Shown here: positions 38,524-47,360 of the stretch, piece after piece
How positions within the stretch are numbered: the first letter of the stretch is position 1
Layout of the letters: every line of letters begins with the position of its first letter
Source: Jeotgalibacillus terrae
Lineage (GTDB): Bacteria; Bacillota; Bacilli; Bacillales; Jeotgalibacillaceae
NCBI RefSeq assembly: GCF_016908195.1
Contig: NZ_JAFBDK010000001.1
Span: 62,001-126,000 of the forward strand
Direction: 5' to 3'
DNA: 64,000 nucleotides
Translations under genes and position numbers: made by a program
Notes under the pieces: generated by a model
The model's input: the letters and a program-made list of their open reading frames with translations, nothing else
What the model was told of the DNA's origin: nothing
The model's database searches: none

Positions 38524-39834
38524 CTACAGTTTTTCTACTTTTTCTTCCTGACCTGTCTCTGCATTAATATAAATCCGGTAAGTTTCATCGTTTGAAACGC
38601 CTGTAAATTCAAAGCATAAAACATGTTCATCAAACTCATTTCTGATCAGCGTCATTCTTGTTTCCCCATTTTTAAAATCTGAATGAAGCAGTGATAAGGC
38701 TTCAGTTTCTGACAGAGAGGGCTCTGGAATTTCAATATCTCCATACCCTGCCCAATAATCGAAACCTGTAAAGCCGAGTACTTCTCCATTATCGAGTGCA
38801 ACTTTTAAATATACTGAATCATCAAGCACCCATACGTTTTCATCTTCTAGATACTTAACAAATGTAAATGAAGCACTGTGATCTGTCTGCTGGGCCTGAT
38901 CAAGCTTTAAGTCAGTCAGCTTGTTTTTCTTCAGGAATGCTTCTGCCTCTGCTGACGCTTCATTTAAACTGAGGGATGTGTTCTTAATTTCACGATCTTT
39001 TATCAGATATAATGGATACCCGCCTTTTAGAGAAAGATCCATTGAAAAGTTTTCATCCTGTTCTCTGACAGTAATAAAGGGATAAGGTGATCCTTTCTTA
39101 CTTTTTGTAACTTCTGGCTGATCAAGTGCCGTTTCAGAAAAGGATTCAGCGATTTTAAGTGCTTCCTGTTCTGTGATTTCATTTCCGCTTAAATGCTGGA
39201 GTTGTTTTCGCCGCATTGAAGCAGTTTCCTGTTCAGTCGGAGCAAAAGTTTCTGAGGCGTAACCTTTTACATTTCCATCCACTTTAGCAAAACCGTCTAC
39301 GACCGGCTGAGCTTTTGCATCTCCGGTAGCCATAAGCTCTTCAAGGTCGAGCCAGCTCAATTCTTCATTTAAGATTCTTTCCTGAATGTTCCTAAGTTCA
39401 GTCTGAATATCAGCAGACTGGCTGTACAACTGTTTTAGCTTGTCATATTCTTCTCCTGTGAGCGGTTCTGATGATAGGTCTCTGACTGATGTACGGTAGC
39501 TGAATTCCCCAATTTTCATCAGAAACTTTTCCATCTCACTAAAAGGCAGAATACCAAGCGGCAGTTGACCGATATCTGAATGGATCATCGAAGTCAGCCG
39601 CCACACTTCCGTAAGAGCCGGTGTCAGTGTACGCCCGCCATTCATCGCGAGTGTGGATCCTATTTCATCATGAAGAAGATCCATTTGGAACGTCATTTCA
39701 TGAAATGCACGCTGATATTGATTTTCCATATGAGTTTCCAGGGCCTGTACCTGCCCTTTTTGATAGGCTGCTGCTGCAGTTGCGATAAAAGCACATAAAA
39801 ACAATATGATCAGGATCATTTTTTTCTTTTTCAC
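38524..39834 (-). CDS. ypeB: Germination protein YpeB
   Basis: Spore inner-membrane protein required for SleB stability and localisation. 436 residues: N-terminal signal-anchor after MKKKKM, a large helical middle and three C-terminal PepSY-like domains (one around LSLNEASAEAEAFLKKN). Starts with GTG behind GAGGAG. It follows sleB by 16 bases, the conserved sleB-ypeB pair, probably forespore-expressed by sigma-G. Confidence 0.93.
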   Translation of the reverse strand: MKKKKMILIILFLCAFIATAAAAYQKGQVQALETHMENQYQRAFHEMTFQMDLLHDEIGSTLAMNGGRTLTPALTEVWRLTSMIHSDIGQLPLGILPFSEMEKFLMKIGEFSYRTSVRDLSSEPLTGEEYDKLKQLYSQSADIQTELRNIQERILNEELSWLDLEELMATGDAKAQPVVDGFAKVDGNVKGYASETFAPTEQETASMRRKQLQHLSGNEITEQEALKIAESFSETALDQPEVTKSKKGSPYPFITVREQDENFSMDLSLKGGYPLYLIKDREIKNTSLSLNEASAEAEAFLKKNKLTDLKLDQAQQTDHSASFTFVKYLEDENVWVLDDSVYLKVALDNGEVLGFTGFDYWAGYGDIEIPEPSLSETEALSLLHSDFKNGETRMTLIRNEFDEHVLCFEFTGVSNDETYRIYINAETGQEEKVEKL

Positions 39835-39850
39835 TTTTTAGACTCCTCAT

Positions 39851-40621
39851 TTACAGACAGAATATATGTTCACCAATCTGTTTAATTTGCGGTCTGGACC
39901 AGATCCATTTACTCGTTGCAGTCACCGGATTAAAGTAGTACAAGGCATTTTCTGAGGGATCCCAGCCATTAATAGCGTCCATCACCGCACGTTTAGCCTG
40001 CTCGTTAGGTGTAAGCCATATCTGACCATCAGCAACCGCAGTAAACGCAAGCGGTTCAAAAATCACCCCTGAGGCAGTATTGGGAAATGCTTCATCCTCA
40101 ATCCGATTTAAAATGACAGCAGCTACAGCAACCTGTCCTTCATATGGTTCGCCACGTGCTTCTCCATATACAGCATTAGCCATCAGCTGAATATCTTTTT
40201 CAGAATAACCTTTAGGTAAATTCATTTTCTTGGTTGAAGATTCCCCTTTCACCTGATTTTTCAGCGGTGTCCCGCCGTAATGAGTAAATTTCACACCTTT
40301 GTTGATGTTGTCTTTCACAAAATCTTTATTATATTCACTTGCATTGATCAGTTTTTGCCTCGTTTCCGGCCCTGCAAGCCCGTCTATTTCCATACCATAA
40401 TCCTGTTGAAAGTTTCTAAGCGCCCAGTAAGTACCCCATCCAAAATCCCCATCGATCTGGCCGGTGTAATAGCCGATATATTGAAGACGTGCCTGCAGTT
40501 CAATGACATCGTCTCCATATGCTCCTTTTTGAATGACTTGTCCGCTGAATCCGTTAACTGCTGAGCTGTTGCTGAAGAATAATAAGCAAATAAGTATAGT
40601 AGCGATATATTGTTTCTTCAT
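39851..40621 (-). CDS. sleB: Spore cortex-lytic enzyme SleB
   Basis: Lytic transglycosylase that degrades muramic-lactam cortex peptidoglycan during germination. 256 residues: signal peptide 1-24, a peptidoglycan-binding domain (about 30-92, DDVIELQARLQYIGYYTGQI), then a hydrolase_2 domain with the catalytic Glu in NAVYGEARGEPYEG. Typical length. Partner gene ypeB follows. Confidence 0.95.
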   Translation of the reverse strand: MKKQYIATILICLLFFSNSSAVNGFSGQVIQKGAYGDDVIELQARLQYIGYYTGQIDGDFGWGTYWALRNFQQDYGMEIDGLAGPETRQKLINASEYNKDFVKDNINKGVKFTHYGGTPLKNQVKGESSTKKMNLPKGYSEKDIQLMANAVYGEARGEPYEGQVAVAAVILNRIEDEAFPNTASGVIFEPLAFTAVADGQIWLTPNEQAKRAVMDAINGWDPSENALYYFNPVTATSKWIWSRPQIKQIGEHIFCL

Positions 40622-40706
40622 GCATATACCTCCTGTAACAATGGATAATATTAATCTGAACCAAATTCAGCAAACTATACAAAAGGCATTAATCAGAGCT
40701 CAAAAA

Positions 40707-40730
40707 AAAAGCATGCAGCTGCATGCTTTT
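40707..40730 (-). terminator. Terminator after prsW
   Basis: AAAAGCATGCAG/CTGCATGCTTTT, a perfect 12-bp palindrome, followed on the minus strand by nine T. Confidence 0.85.
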
Positions 40731-40735
40731 AGTTG

Positions 40736-41401
40736 TTATATATGATTAGTATTGTGGTGGGCATCGGTCAGAATATGAGCTTTCTTGACTTTCCATAAAC
40801 CAAGCCACCACAGAAACAGCATGAATGGAACCATATAATAGATCCAGTGTCTGCTGCTCATTAAAATAAAGTCATAAATCGAGTGAAGAATGATTGGCAA
40901 TATTAATGAAATGAAAACAAATAAGTATCTTTTTTGATTGAATTTAGCTTTCCCTATGTAATAACCCATTACAACACCAAATAATGCATGACTTGATACA
41001 GGTAATAACGCTCTTCCGACAGCCGTTTCAAGGCCGTATGCAGCGAGATAAAGTACATTTTCAAGTGTTGCGAATCCCAAAGATACTGCAGCACCATATA
41101 CAATTCCGTCATATGGTTCATCAAATTCAACGAGATGAAATATAAAGAAATATAAAATAAACCATTTAAAAAATTCCTCTAATAATCCGTATGTCAAAAG
41201 TGATTGAAATATCATATTACTAAAATCTATTTCAACTTCTATTACATACTGTATAAACATAACGGGAAATGTTACAGCAACGCCTAAAATAAATGCCCTG
41301 AAAACCACTCTGACAGGCTCTGAGTCATATTGATCCTTCAAATAAAAATAGCTTAAAAGAGCCAGTCCGGGTGCTATCGCAGCTGAAATAAGAGCGATCA
41401 T
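40736..41401 (-). CDS. prsW: PrsW-family intramembrane protease
   Basis: 221 residues with about seven membrane spans. The glutamate pair EEFFKW near residue 80 and later conserved His residues (for example in SSHALFGVVMG) mark the CPBP/PrsW metalloprotease superfamily. In B. subtilis PrsW makes the site-1 cut of anti-sigma RsiW. sigW/rsiW are not in this window. The ATG with GAGGCAACATC before it is used. Confidence 0.9.
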   Translation of the reverse strand: MIALISAAIAPGLALLSYFYLKDQYDSEPVRVVFRAFILGVAVTFPVMFIQYVIEVEIDFSNMIFQSLLTYGLLEEFFKWFILYFFIFHLVEFDEPYDGIVYGAAVSLGFATLENVLYLAAYGLETAVGRALLPVSSHALFGVVMGYYIGKAKFNQKRYLFVFISLILPIILHSIYDFILMSSRHWIYYMVPFMLFLWWLGLWKVKKAHILTDAHHNTNHI

Positions 41402-41485
41402 GATGTTGCCTCTTTTCAATCTGTTTTTCTCATCGTATCATGTAAAAGAATCGAATTACACAGTTAACTTTCACGGAGGGGTCAA

Positions 41486-42457
41486 ATGTCTAAGAAAAAA
41501 CTATTACTAATTCATACAGGCGGCACAATTTCCATGTCGGAAGATGAATCCGGAGCAGTAAAACCCGAGGGTGCTAATCCGTTAATGAGACATACGCCTA
41601 ATTTAAATGATTATGCTGAATTTATCGTAGAGACGCCGTTTACACTGCCATCACCGCACATTACGCCGGATCATATGCTCGAACTAAAAAAAATAATTGA
41701 AAAATATTATTTAGAAGACGGTATTCATGGGGCTGTAATCACACATGGAACTGACACACTTGAAGAAACTGCTTATTTCCTTGATTTAACGTTGAGACTT
41801 TCAATTCCGATTGTTGTGACTGGAGCTATGAGGTCATCGAATGAAATTGGCTCTGACGGTCTGTATAATTTAATTAGTGCTGTAAGGGTAGCAACCTCTG
41901 ATGAAGCATTCGGCAAAGGTGTACTTGTCGTATTAAATGATGAAATCCACACCGCTGTCAATGTGACAAAAACACATGCAAGTAATGTTTCCACTTTCCA
42001 GAGCCCTCAATATGGGCCAATCGGAATTGTAACCAAAGGTGCTGTGCTGTTCCATCATACACCGAAGCTTGACGTTAAATATTCCATATCTGAATTGAAT
42101 AAAAATGTCTCGATTATTAAGGCATATGCCGGTATGGATTCAAGACTATTTGAAGCACTTGCTTCTCTAGATTTTGACGGGGTAGTAATCGAAGCGCTTG
42201 GTCAGGGAAATCTGCCGCCAGGGACAGTGGATGGACTTGCTCACCTGATTGAAAAGAATATACCCGTTGTGCTGGTATCCAGGTGCTTTAATGGAATTGC
42301 ACAGGATGTATACGGCTACGAAGGAGGAGGACGCCAGCTGAAAAAGATGGGCGTGATTTTTTCTAACGGGTTAAATGGTCAAAAAGCACGGCTCAAGCTG
42401 ATGATCGGACTATCTCAATCAGACGATCAGGATAATATCGCTGCAATGTTTCAATAA
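41486..42457 (+). CDS. ansA: Type I L-asparaginase (cytoplasmic)
   Basis: 323 residues; hydrolyses asparagine to aspartate and ammonia. Active-site Thr motifs are HTGGTISM near residue 10 and HGTDTLEET. There is no signal peptide, so it is the cytoplasmic type. A good GGAGGGG precedes the ATG. It diverges from prsW and converges on ypdA. Aspartate made here could feed panD, but that is only a guess. Confidence 0.94.
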   Translation: MSKKKLLLIHTGGTISMSEDESGAVKPEGANPLMRHTPNLNDYAEFIVETPFTLPSPHITPDHMLELKKIIEKYYLEDGIHGAVITHGTDTLEETAYFLDLTLRLSIPIVVTGAMRSSNEIGSDGLYNLISAVRVATSDEAFGKGVLVVLNDEIHTAVNVTKTHASNVSTFQSPQYGPIGIVTKGAVLFHHTPKLDVKYSISELNKNVSIIKAYAGMDSRLFEALASLDFDGVVIEALGQGNLPPGTVDGLAHLIEKNIPVVLVSRCFNGIAQDVYGYEGGGRQLKKMGVIFSNGLNGQKARLKLMIGLSQSDDQDNIAAMFQ

Positions 42458-42490
42458 AAAAAGCTGTGTCAATTATGACACAGCTTTTTT
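42457..42490. terminator. Bidirectional terminator between ansA and ypdA
   Basis: A 14-bp stem, AAAAAAGCTGTGTC/GACACAGCTTTTTT, with a six-base loop, serving two convergent genes. Confidence 0.9.
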
Positions 42491-43449
42491 TATTGAACGG
42501 TAATCGCTTCTGCAATCTGCTTACCGTGAAAACGGCCATTTTCAATAAAGATTTCGTTGGCGTTGTTGCCGGCAGCGATGACACCGGCTATATAAATACC
42601 CGGGATATTCGTCTCCATCGTTTCAGGATTAAAAAGTGGACGCCCGGTTTCATAATCTATTTCCACACCCATTGATTCGATAAAAGAATGATCCGGATGA
42701 TAACCAATCATCGCAAATACAATGTCATTCTTCATTGATATCTCATTGAACCCATCATGATAAATAAGCTCATTGTCTTTAATTTCTCTTACTTCAGCAT
42801 TAAAGATCATCTGGACGGATCCATTCTTTACCAGCGCTTCAAATTCCGGCAGTATCCAGGGTTTAATACTTTGTGAATACTCAATTCCTCTGTATAACAC
42901 CGTGACTCTGGCACCTGCTTTTTGAAGTTCAATCGCTGCATCCACAGCAGAGTTCTTCCCGCCAATTACAGCTACATCCAAATCAAAATATGGATGGGCT
43001 TCTTTGAAATAGTGATGAACTTTGTCTAATTTGGCACCAGGACATTCAAGCCTGTTTGGATGATCATAGTAACCCGTAGCTACAATGACCTGCTCAGCAG
43101 AATATTCACCTTTATCTGTATTAATCATAAAAAGATCATTTTCTTTCCTGACACCTTTTACTAGCTCGAATCTGTTAATTCGAAGTTCATGTCTTAACGC
43201 AACTTCCCGGTAATAAACAAGGGCCTGATTTCTTTTGGGCTTATGCTGTTCAATAATGAATGGCACATCCCCGATTTCAAGTTTTTCACTTGATGAGAAA
43301 AAAGTCTGGTGTGTCGGATAATGATAAATCGCGTTCACAATGTTTCCTTTTTCTATTACAAGAGGATCCAGTCCTTTATTTTTCAGTTCAATTGCAGCAG
43401 ATAGTCCGCAAGGTCCTCCACCGATCACAATTACTTTTTCAGTTTTCAT
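42490..43449 (-). CDS. ypdA: Bacillithiol disulfide reductase YpdA
   Basis: FAD/NADPH-dependent reductase of oxidised bacillithiol. 319 residues; FAD motif GGGPCGLSAAIEL at the N-terminus, NADPH-binding GGKNSAVDAA in the middle, and IAGVIAAGNNANEIFIENG at the C-terminus. The first motif has the GGGPCG Cys conserved in YpdA, and there is no CxxC redox motif of thioredoxin reductases. It complements bshA/bshB1 in this same window. Confidence 0.93.
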   Translation of the reverse strand: MKTEKVIVIGGGPCGLSAAIELKNKGLDPLVIEKGNIVNAIYHYPTHQTFFSSSEKLEIGDVPFIIEQHKPKRNQALVYYREVALRHELRINRFELVKGVRKENDLFMINTDKGEYSAEQVIVATGYYDHPNRLECPGAKLDKVHHYFKEAHPYFDLDVAVIGGKNSAVDAAIELQKAGARVTVLYRGIEYSQSIKPWILPEFEALVKNGSVQMIFNAEVREIKDNELIYHDGFNEISMKNDIVFAMIGYHPDHSFIESMGVEIDYETGRPLFNPETMETNIPGIYIAGVIAAGNNANEIFIENGRFHGKQIAEAITVQ

Positions 43450-43501
43450 TTTGTCACTCCTTATTTCAAAGCAAACGTCTGCTATACCCTTCTTCCTTTA
43501 A

Positions 43502-43532
43502 AAAACTCCTATTTAATCATAATAGGAGTTTT
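43502..43532 (-). terminator. Terminator after the MerR-B12 regulator
   Basis: AAAACTCCTAT, nine-base loop, ATAGGAGTTTT, then TTTTT on the minus strand. Confidence 0.8.
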
Positions 43533-43547
43533 ACTGTCACTATTCAA

Positions 43548-44459
43548 TTAATTTGCAGACATATTGAGCGAATTACTGATCCAATTTTCCCAATCTTCTT
43601 TATTGAGACCCACCAGATTTTTCTCGTACCCTTCTTTTTCTGTATCACTCATCATATTAACAGCATTTCCTCCAAGTCCGATTGCAAGATCCTGGTAATC
43701 TTTTTCAAGGTCTTTTATTAATTCTTTCGCTCTTTGAAGATTCTGCTTTAAAGTACAGGACATAAAGAGGAATTTAGGTTCTACTGTATCAAGCACCACT
43801 TGTATATCCCCTTCTTTTATGCTTGAACCCAGATAGATCACGTTAAAACCTTTCCGGCGTATAAATAACGTGAAAATCAACAGTCCCAGCTCATGCCATT
43901 CACCGGGTGAACAGACAGCAACAACTTTTGGAAGAAAGTTATTTTGAGGAAAAGAGTGCATCAGTATGCCAATTCTTGACCTTAAAATAGACGTAGCAAA
44001 ATGTTCATGAGCTGTCGTAATACGTTCTTCTTCCCATAAAAGGCCAATTTTTATCAGGATACTCCCTAAAATATCAATCAGTACTTTATCAACTGTATAA
44101 AGCGAGAATGCTTCATTAATTAAATCATGCGATTTGCTTTCATCGAACTGCATCAGTGATCTGAGCAGATCATTCCTGAGTACTGAAAGCTGATCTTCAT
44201 TTTGCTCTGACGATACGATATTGTCCTGCTCTTGTTCAGAAAGCGCAACAGCCTGACTGATTGTAAAACCGGCATTTACTTTTGAGACCAGCCATTTTAA
44301 TTTTCTTATATGCTCATCTGTATAAAGTCGGTGACCTGATTCATTACGGACAGGCGCGACCATCTGATATCGCCGTTCCCACGCTCTTAGCGTTCCAGGC
44401 TGTATACCAAGCATATTAGAAACCGCTTTTATATTATATTTTCCTTCGTCAGCTTTCAT
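43548..44459 (-). CDS. MerR-family regulator with cobalamin-binding domain (CarH/LitR-like)
   Basis: 303 residues. An N-terminal MerR winged helix (about 5-75, NMLGIQPGTLRAWERRYQ) is followed by a four-helix bundle with W-x9-EH (WEEERITTAHEH) and a Rossmann B12-binding domain with GEWHELGLLI, whose ExH supplies the probable lower His ligand. These are the signatures of CarH/LitR photoreceptors that use adenosylcobalamin and come off DNA in light; a Bacillus LitR is known. No carotenoid genes are nearby, so the target is unknown. It could instead sense B12 alone. Confidence 0.85.
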   Translation of the reverse strand: MKADEGKYNIKAVSNMLGIQPGTLRAWERRYQMVAPVRNESGHRLYTDEHIRKLKWLVSKVNAGFTISQAVALSEQEQDNIVSSEQNEDQLSVLRNDLLRSLMQFDESKSHDLINEAFSLYTVDKVLIDILGSILIKIGLLWEEERITTAHEHFATSILRSRIGILMHSFPQNNFLPKVVAVCSPGEWHELGLLIFTLFIRRKGFNVIYLGSSIKEGDIQVVLDTVEPKFLFMSCTLKQNLQRAKELIKDLEKDYQDLAIGLGGNAVNMMSDTEKEGYEKNLVGLNKEDWENWISNSLNMSAN

Positions 44460-44548
44460 GGCCTACCCCCTGCTCCGAACTTCGTGATACTTAATTATAT
44501 ATTCATTATACAAAGATGTAAAATCTGTATAGGTTTTTTATAACTGTA

Positions 44549-45301
44549 TCACACAATCCGGATCAGATGCACTTCAGATTTCGCACCAAGCCGCATAGGA
44601 AGAAGTGTTGTGCCATAACCGTTACTGATCAGATGTGAATAATGAGGCTTCCGCTTCATACTGCCTTTTTGATAAGGACCGAATCCGAATAATCTGATCT
44701 GACCCCCGTGCGTATGACCTGACAATATAAGCTTAATGTTAGCAGCATTCGCTGTTTGATTTAATTTTTTTGTAATTCTGGGATCGTGACTGATTAAAAT
44801 GACATCTTCATCTTGAATACCAGCCATAGTTTTACTAATATCATCTTTTTTATAGTTGATATCACCAACACCTGCAATTACCAGGCCCTCATTCAGATGA
44901 CATTTAACTGACTCATTTTCAAGCACAGTAATACCTTGATTTTCAAGTATGTCAGTAAGTAATGTTTTATCTACTTCTTCATCATTATTACCGAAAACAA
45001 AATAAGTTTTTTTATTTGCAGCAAGCAGTGCTGCGTTTTTTCTGACTCTCTCGAAAGATACCCCTTTTTCAGTTATATCCCCTCCGATCACAGCTATATC
45101 TGTTTCAGGCAGAGATGTAAGCCATTTTTCAGAAACGGATCGTCTGTGAATATCTGAAATAAACAGCATGTTAACCGGCTTATATTTTTTTTCATTATTT
45201 AACATTACTTCATGAGTGACAAGGTTATTTTCAAAAGCCCTTTTCAACATCAAAAGACACATTGAAACAACCATACTTAACATAACTAAAAGATATTTCA
45301 T
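44549..45301 (-). CDS. ypbG: Membrane-anchored metallophosphoesterase (YpbG-like)
   Basis: 250 residues: an N-terminal membrane helix (about 3-22), then a calcineurin-like phosphoesterase with FISDIHR, GGDITEKG, GNND, ISHDPR and SGHTHGGQ metal-binding motifs, all present. The fold is close to YkuE-type enzymes; substrate unknown. ATG preceded by CAGGAGG. Position after the fer-ypbB-recS cluster fits B. subtilis ypbG. Confidence 0.87.
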   Translation of the reverse strand: MKYLLVMLSMVVSMCLLMLKRAFENNLVTHEVMLNNEKKYKPVNMLFISDIHRRSVSEKWLTSLPETDIAVIGGDITEKGVSFERVRKNAALLAANKKTYFVFGNNDEEVDKTLLTDILENQGITVLENESVKCHLNEGLVIAGVGDINYKKDDISKTMAGIQDEDVILISHDPRITKKLNQTANAANIKLILSGHTHGGQIRLFGFGPYQKGSMKRKPHYSHLISNGYGTTLLPMRLGAKSEVHLIRIV

Positions 45302-45344
45302 TGTTTCCTCCTGAGCTGGCATTGATGTAGCGGTGTAAAAAGAA

Positions 45345-45375
45345 AATCATTTCCCCGAACTCCGGGGAAATGATT
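45345..45375 (-). terminator. Terminator after the CBS-domain gene
   Basis: A 13-bp perfect stem AATCATTTCCCCG/CGGGGAAATGATT with a five-base loop and TTTCTTTTT following on the minus strand. Confidence 0.88.
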
Positions 45376-45377
45376 GA

Positions 45378-46013
45378 TTAAAGATCTTCTTTTATATCAA
45401 GAATTCTAAATCCTGACTTTTCAAGTTTCTTCAGGAATTTGTCAAGATTATCTCTCTTTTCAATCTTAAGAACGATTCTTCTGACAAGCTTATCAGTTTC
45501 ATCAAATGTAACAAGTGAAATAACTGATTCATGAAATTGCTGAATAATTTCAGCAAGCCGTGAAATTCTGCCTTCTGTTTCGACGGATGTAAAAGCTATT
45601 CTCACACCGTTTTTGTGCATTCCAAATGCGCTTCTGAACTGATTAAACACATCGAATCTTGTGACAATCCCTTTGAACCTTCTGTCAGCATCTACGACTG
45701 ACATAAGCGGAAAATCATTCAGCTGATATAACGTTGTTTCAAATATTTCATCACCCTGCAGGTAGTTATCCTCATGAGTTAATATATCCCCCGCTTTTTT
45801 CGTTTCATAAAAAGCTTCTTTGGAAATTCCTGATTTAAAGAAAGCCTGATAAATATGATACCTGGTTGTCACACCCTTATATGTATCACCACTTAAAACA
45901 GGTAAGGCATCCACTTCTTTCTCTTCCAGAAGAGTAATCACTTTTTCAATCGATTCATCTGCCTGAACGGTAAAACATTTTGCTGCTGGTACCATCGCAC
46001 TTTTAACAAACAT
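45378..46013 (-). CDS. CBS-domain pair protein
   Basis: 211 residues with two CBS domains (about 1-60 and 70-130; AMVPAAKCFTVQADESIEKVI and LMSVVDADRRFKGIVTRFDVF), then an ACT-like C-terminal segment resembling other CBS-ACT sensors. No enzymatic domain. Such modules bind adenine nucleotides or SAM, but the ligand is unknown. I prefer the second of two close Met codons because of spacing to GGGGTGA. It is an extra gene relative to the B. subtilis ypb cluster. Confidence 0.8.
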   Translation of the reverse strand: MFVKSAMVPAAKCFTVQADESIEKVITLLEEKEVDALPVLSGDTYKGVTTRYHIYQAFFKSGISKEAFYETKKAGDILTHEDNYLQGDEIFETTLYQLNDFPLMSVVDADRRFKGIVTRFDVFNQFRSAFGMHKNGVRIAFTSVETEGRISRLAEIIQQFHESVISLVTFDETDKLVRRIVLKIEKRDNLDKFLKKLEKSGFRILDIKEDL

Positions 46014-46096
46014 CTGCATTCACCCCGGTTAATTAGTAACAGCTCAGCTGCTTAATCATTTTATTCTGTAAAACATCGTTAAAACCCTTTTTCCTG

Positions 46097-46792
46097 TTAT
46101 GGTAATTGTAAAACCTGTCCAACGTAAATTTCATTGTTACCCAGTCCATTAATTTGTTTCAGCTGCTCGACACCATCCGGCCCCAGTCCATAATTGACAG
46201 AAATCCTGTATAGCGTTTCATTAGCCTGGACAGTATGTGTACTTCCTGATGGTTCAGGAGTTTCTGCAGCTGGTTCAGCTGGTTCTTCTGCAGGTTGTTC
46301 AACCTCTTCTGCAGGCTCTTCTACAGGTTGTTCCACCGGTTGTTCTGCAGGTTCTTCTTCAGTCTGGTCCGCAGGTTCTTCCTCTAGTGCTTCTTCAGAT
46401 GCTTCTTCTGTAATTTCTTCGCTTGCTGAGTCGTTATTTTCTTCAGCTATAACCGGTTCAGTCTTATCACTTAATGCTGTTTCTCTCATCTTCTCGATTT
46501 GAAATTCATTTGCATTTTCAAGCGTTGCATTTGTAATGCCCGTTTCGTTATCTGAAAAAAGATAAACTGCTGCAAGTACAACGGTTAATGGTAATACAAT
46601 AAAAGTTGCAAGCAGTAACCCTGTCAGCGGAAATGGTTTTTTACCGGATTTTTTCTCTTCTCTCTTTTTTCCATGTAATTCAACTCTTGAATGGGCAGTC
46701 TGTTGACTGTTTTCAGTTCTAGATGCCGGTTTAGCTGACTGTATTTCTTTTCTGTCTTTTTCTGCACGGTCCCTGTAAGGATCTCTTTTCAT
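46097..46792 (-). CDS. ypbE: LysM-domain membrane protein (YpbE-like)
   Basis: 231 residues: a basic cytoplasmic N-terminus, one membrane span (about 54-77), a long acidic Glu/Pro/Ala-rich linker (about 115-175, repeats of EEPAEQP and EQPVEE) and a C-terminal LysM domain (about 184-231, HTVQANETLYRISVNYGL) that binds peptidoglycan. The linker is encoded by imperfect tandem repeats. GAAGGGG precedes the ATG. Function unknown; matches B. subtilis ypbE by position and domain. Confidence 0.85.
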   Translation of the reverse strand: MKRDPYRDRAEKDRKEIQSAKPASRTENSQQTAHSRVELHGKKREEKKSGKKPFPLTGLLLATFIVLPLTVVLAAVYLFSDNETGITNATLENANEFQIEKMRETALSDKTEPVIAEENNDSASEEITEEASEEALEEEPADQTEEEPAEQPVEQPVEEPAEEVEQPAEEPAEPAAETPEPSGSTHTVQANETLYRISVNYGLGPDGVEQLKQINGLGNNEIYVGQVLQLP

Positions 46793-46793
46793 T

Positions 46794-47360
46794 TTAATCC
46801 CCTTCTTTATAAGTATAATGAATATAAATACCTAATATATAGTCTATTATAAAGTGAATAATGATAACTGACCATAGACTTTCGGTAGATTCATACACAA
46901 ATCCCAAAATAAAAGATAAGCAAGTAACATTTACAAGTAGGAAAAGATTCTTCAGATACCGGAAATGGATAGCTATAAAAATCATACTGGCTCCCATCAG
47001 TCCAATATGAGTCTGTAAAATCCCCCGGAATAACAGTTCTTCACTAAATGCAATCAACCCTGTTAAAAGTAAGATGTGAGCAGGTCTGAGAGAGCTGAAA
47101 AGAGTGCGGTTAACGCCGCCATCATCAAATGATTGTTCAGGAAAAACTTTCATAAGCAGCAAATCTATTAACACAATCGCTGCACCAGTTATGAAACTGA
47201 TGATTAGTATCTCTGTATTGATTTGAAACAGCTGAGTGAAGTCGGAAAAACTGTTAAATAAAATAAACCCGAGAAAAATTGATATGATAATCAGAATGAT
47301 TTGTGTGGCATACACCGCACTTATTAATTCTCTGCCTGTATAGGACTGTTGTTTATTCAT
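46794..47360 (-). CDS. ypbD: CPBP-family intramembrane metalloprotease (YpbD)
   Basis: 188 residues with about five to six membrane spans. The CPBP signature FSEELLFRGIL, a second His-containing span (AIHFRYL) and IIHFIIDY are present, so the catalytic Glu-Glu, Arg and His residues are intact. Substrate unknown. Overlaps the recS stop by eight bases. Confidence 0.85.
   Translation of the reverse strand: MNKQQSYTGRELISAVYATQIILIIISIFLGFILFNSFSDFTQLFQINTEILIISFITGAAIVLIDLLLMKVFPEQSFDDGGVNRTLFSSLRPAHILLLTGLIAFSEELLFRGILQTHIGLMGASMIFIAIHFRYLKNLFLLVNVTCLSFILGFVYESTESLWSVIIIHFIIDYILGIYIHYTYKEGD

Noticed and set aside
46194-46502. Ser-rich plus-strand frame
   Set aside because: Mirror image of the Glu/Pro-rich linker repeats of ypbE; no ribosome-binding site.
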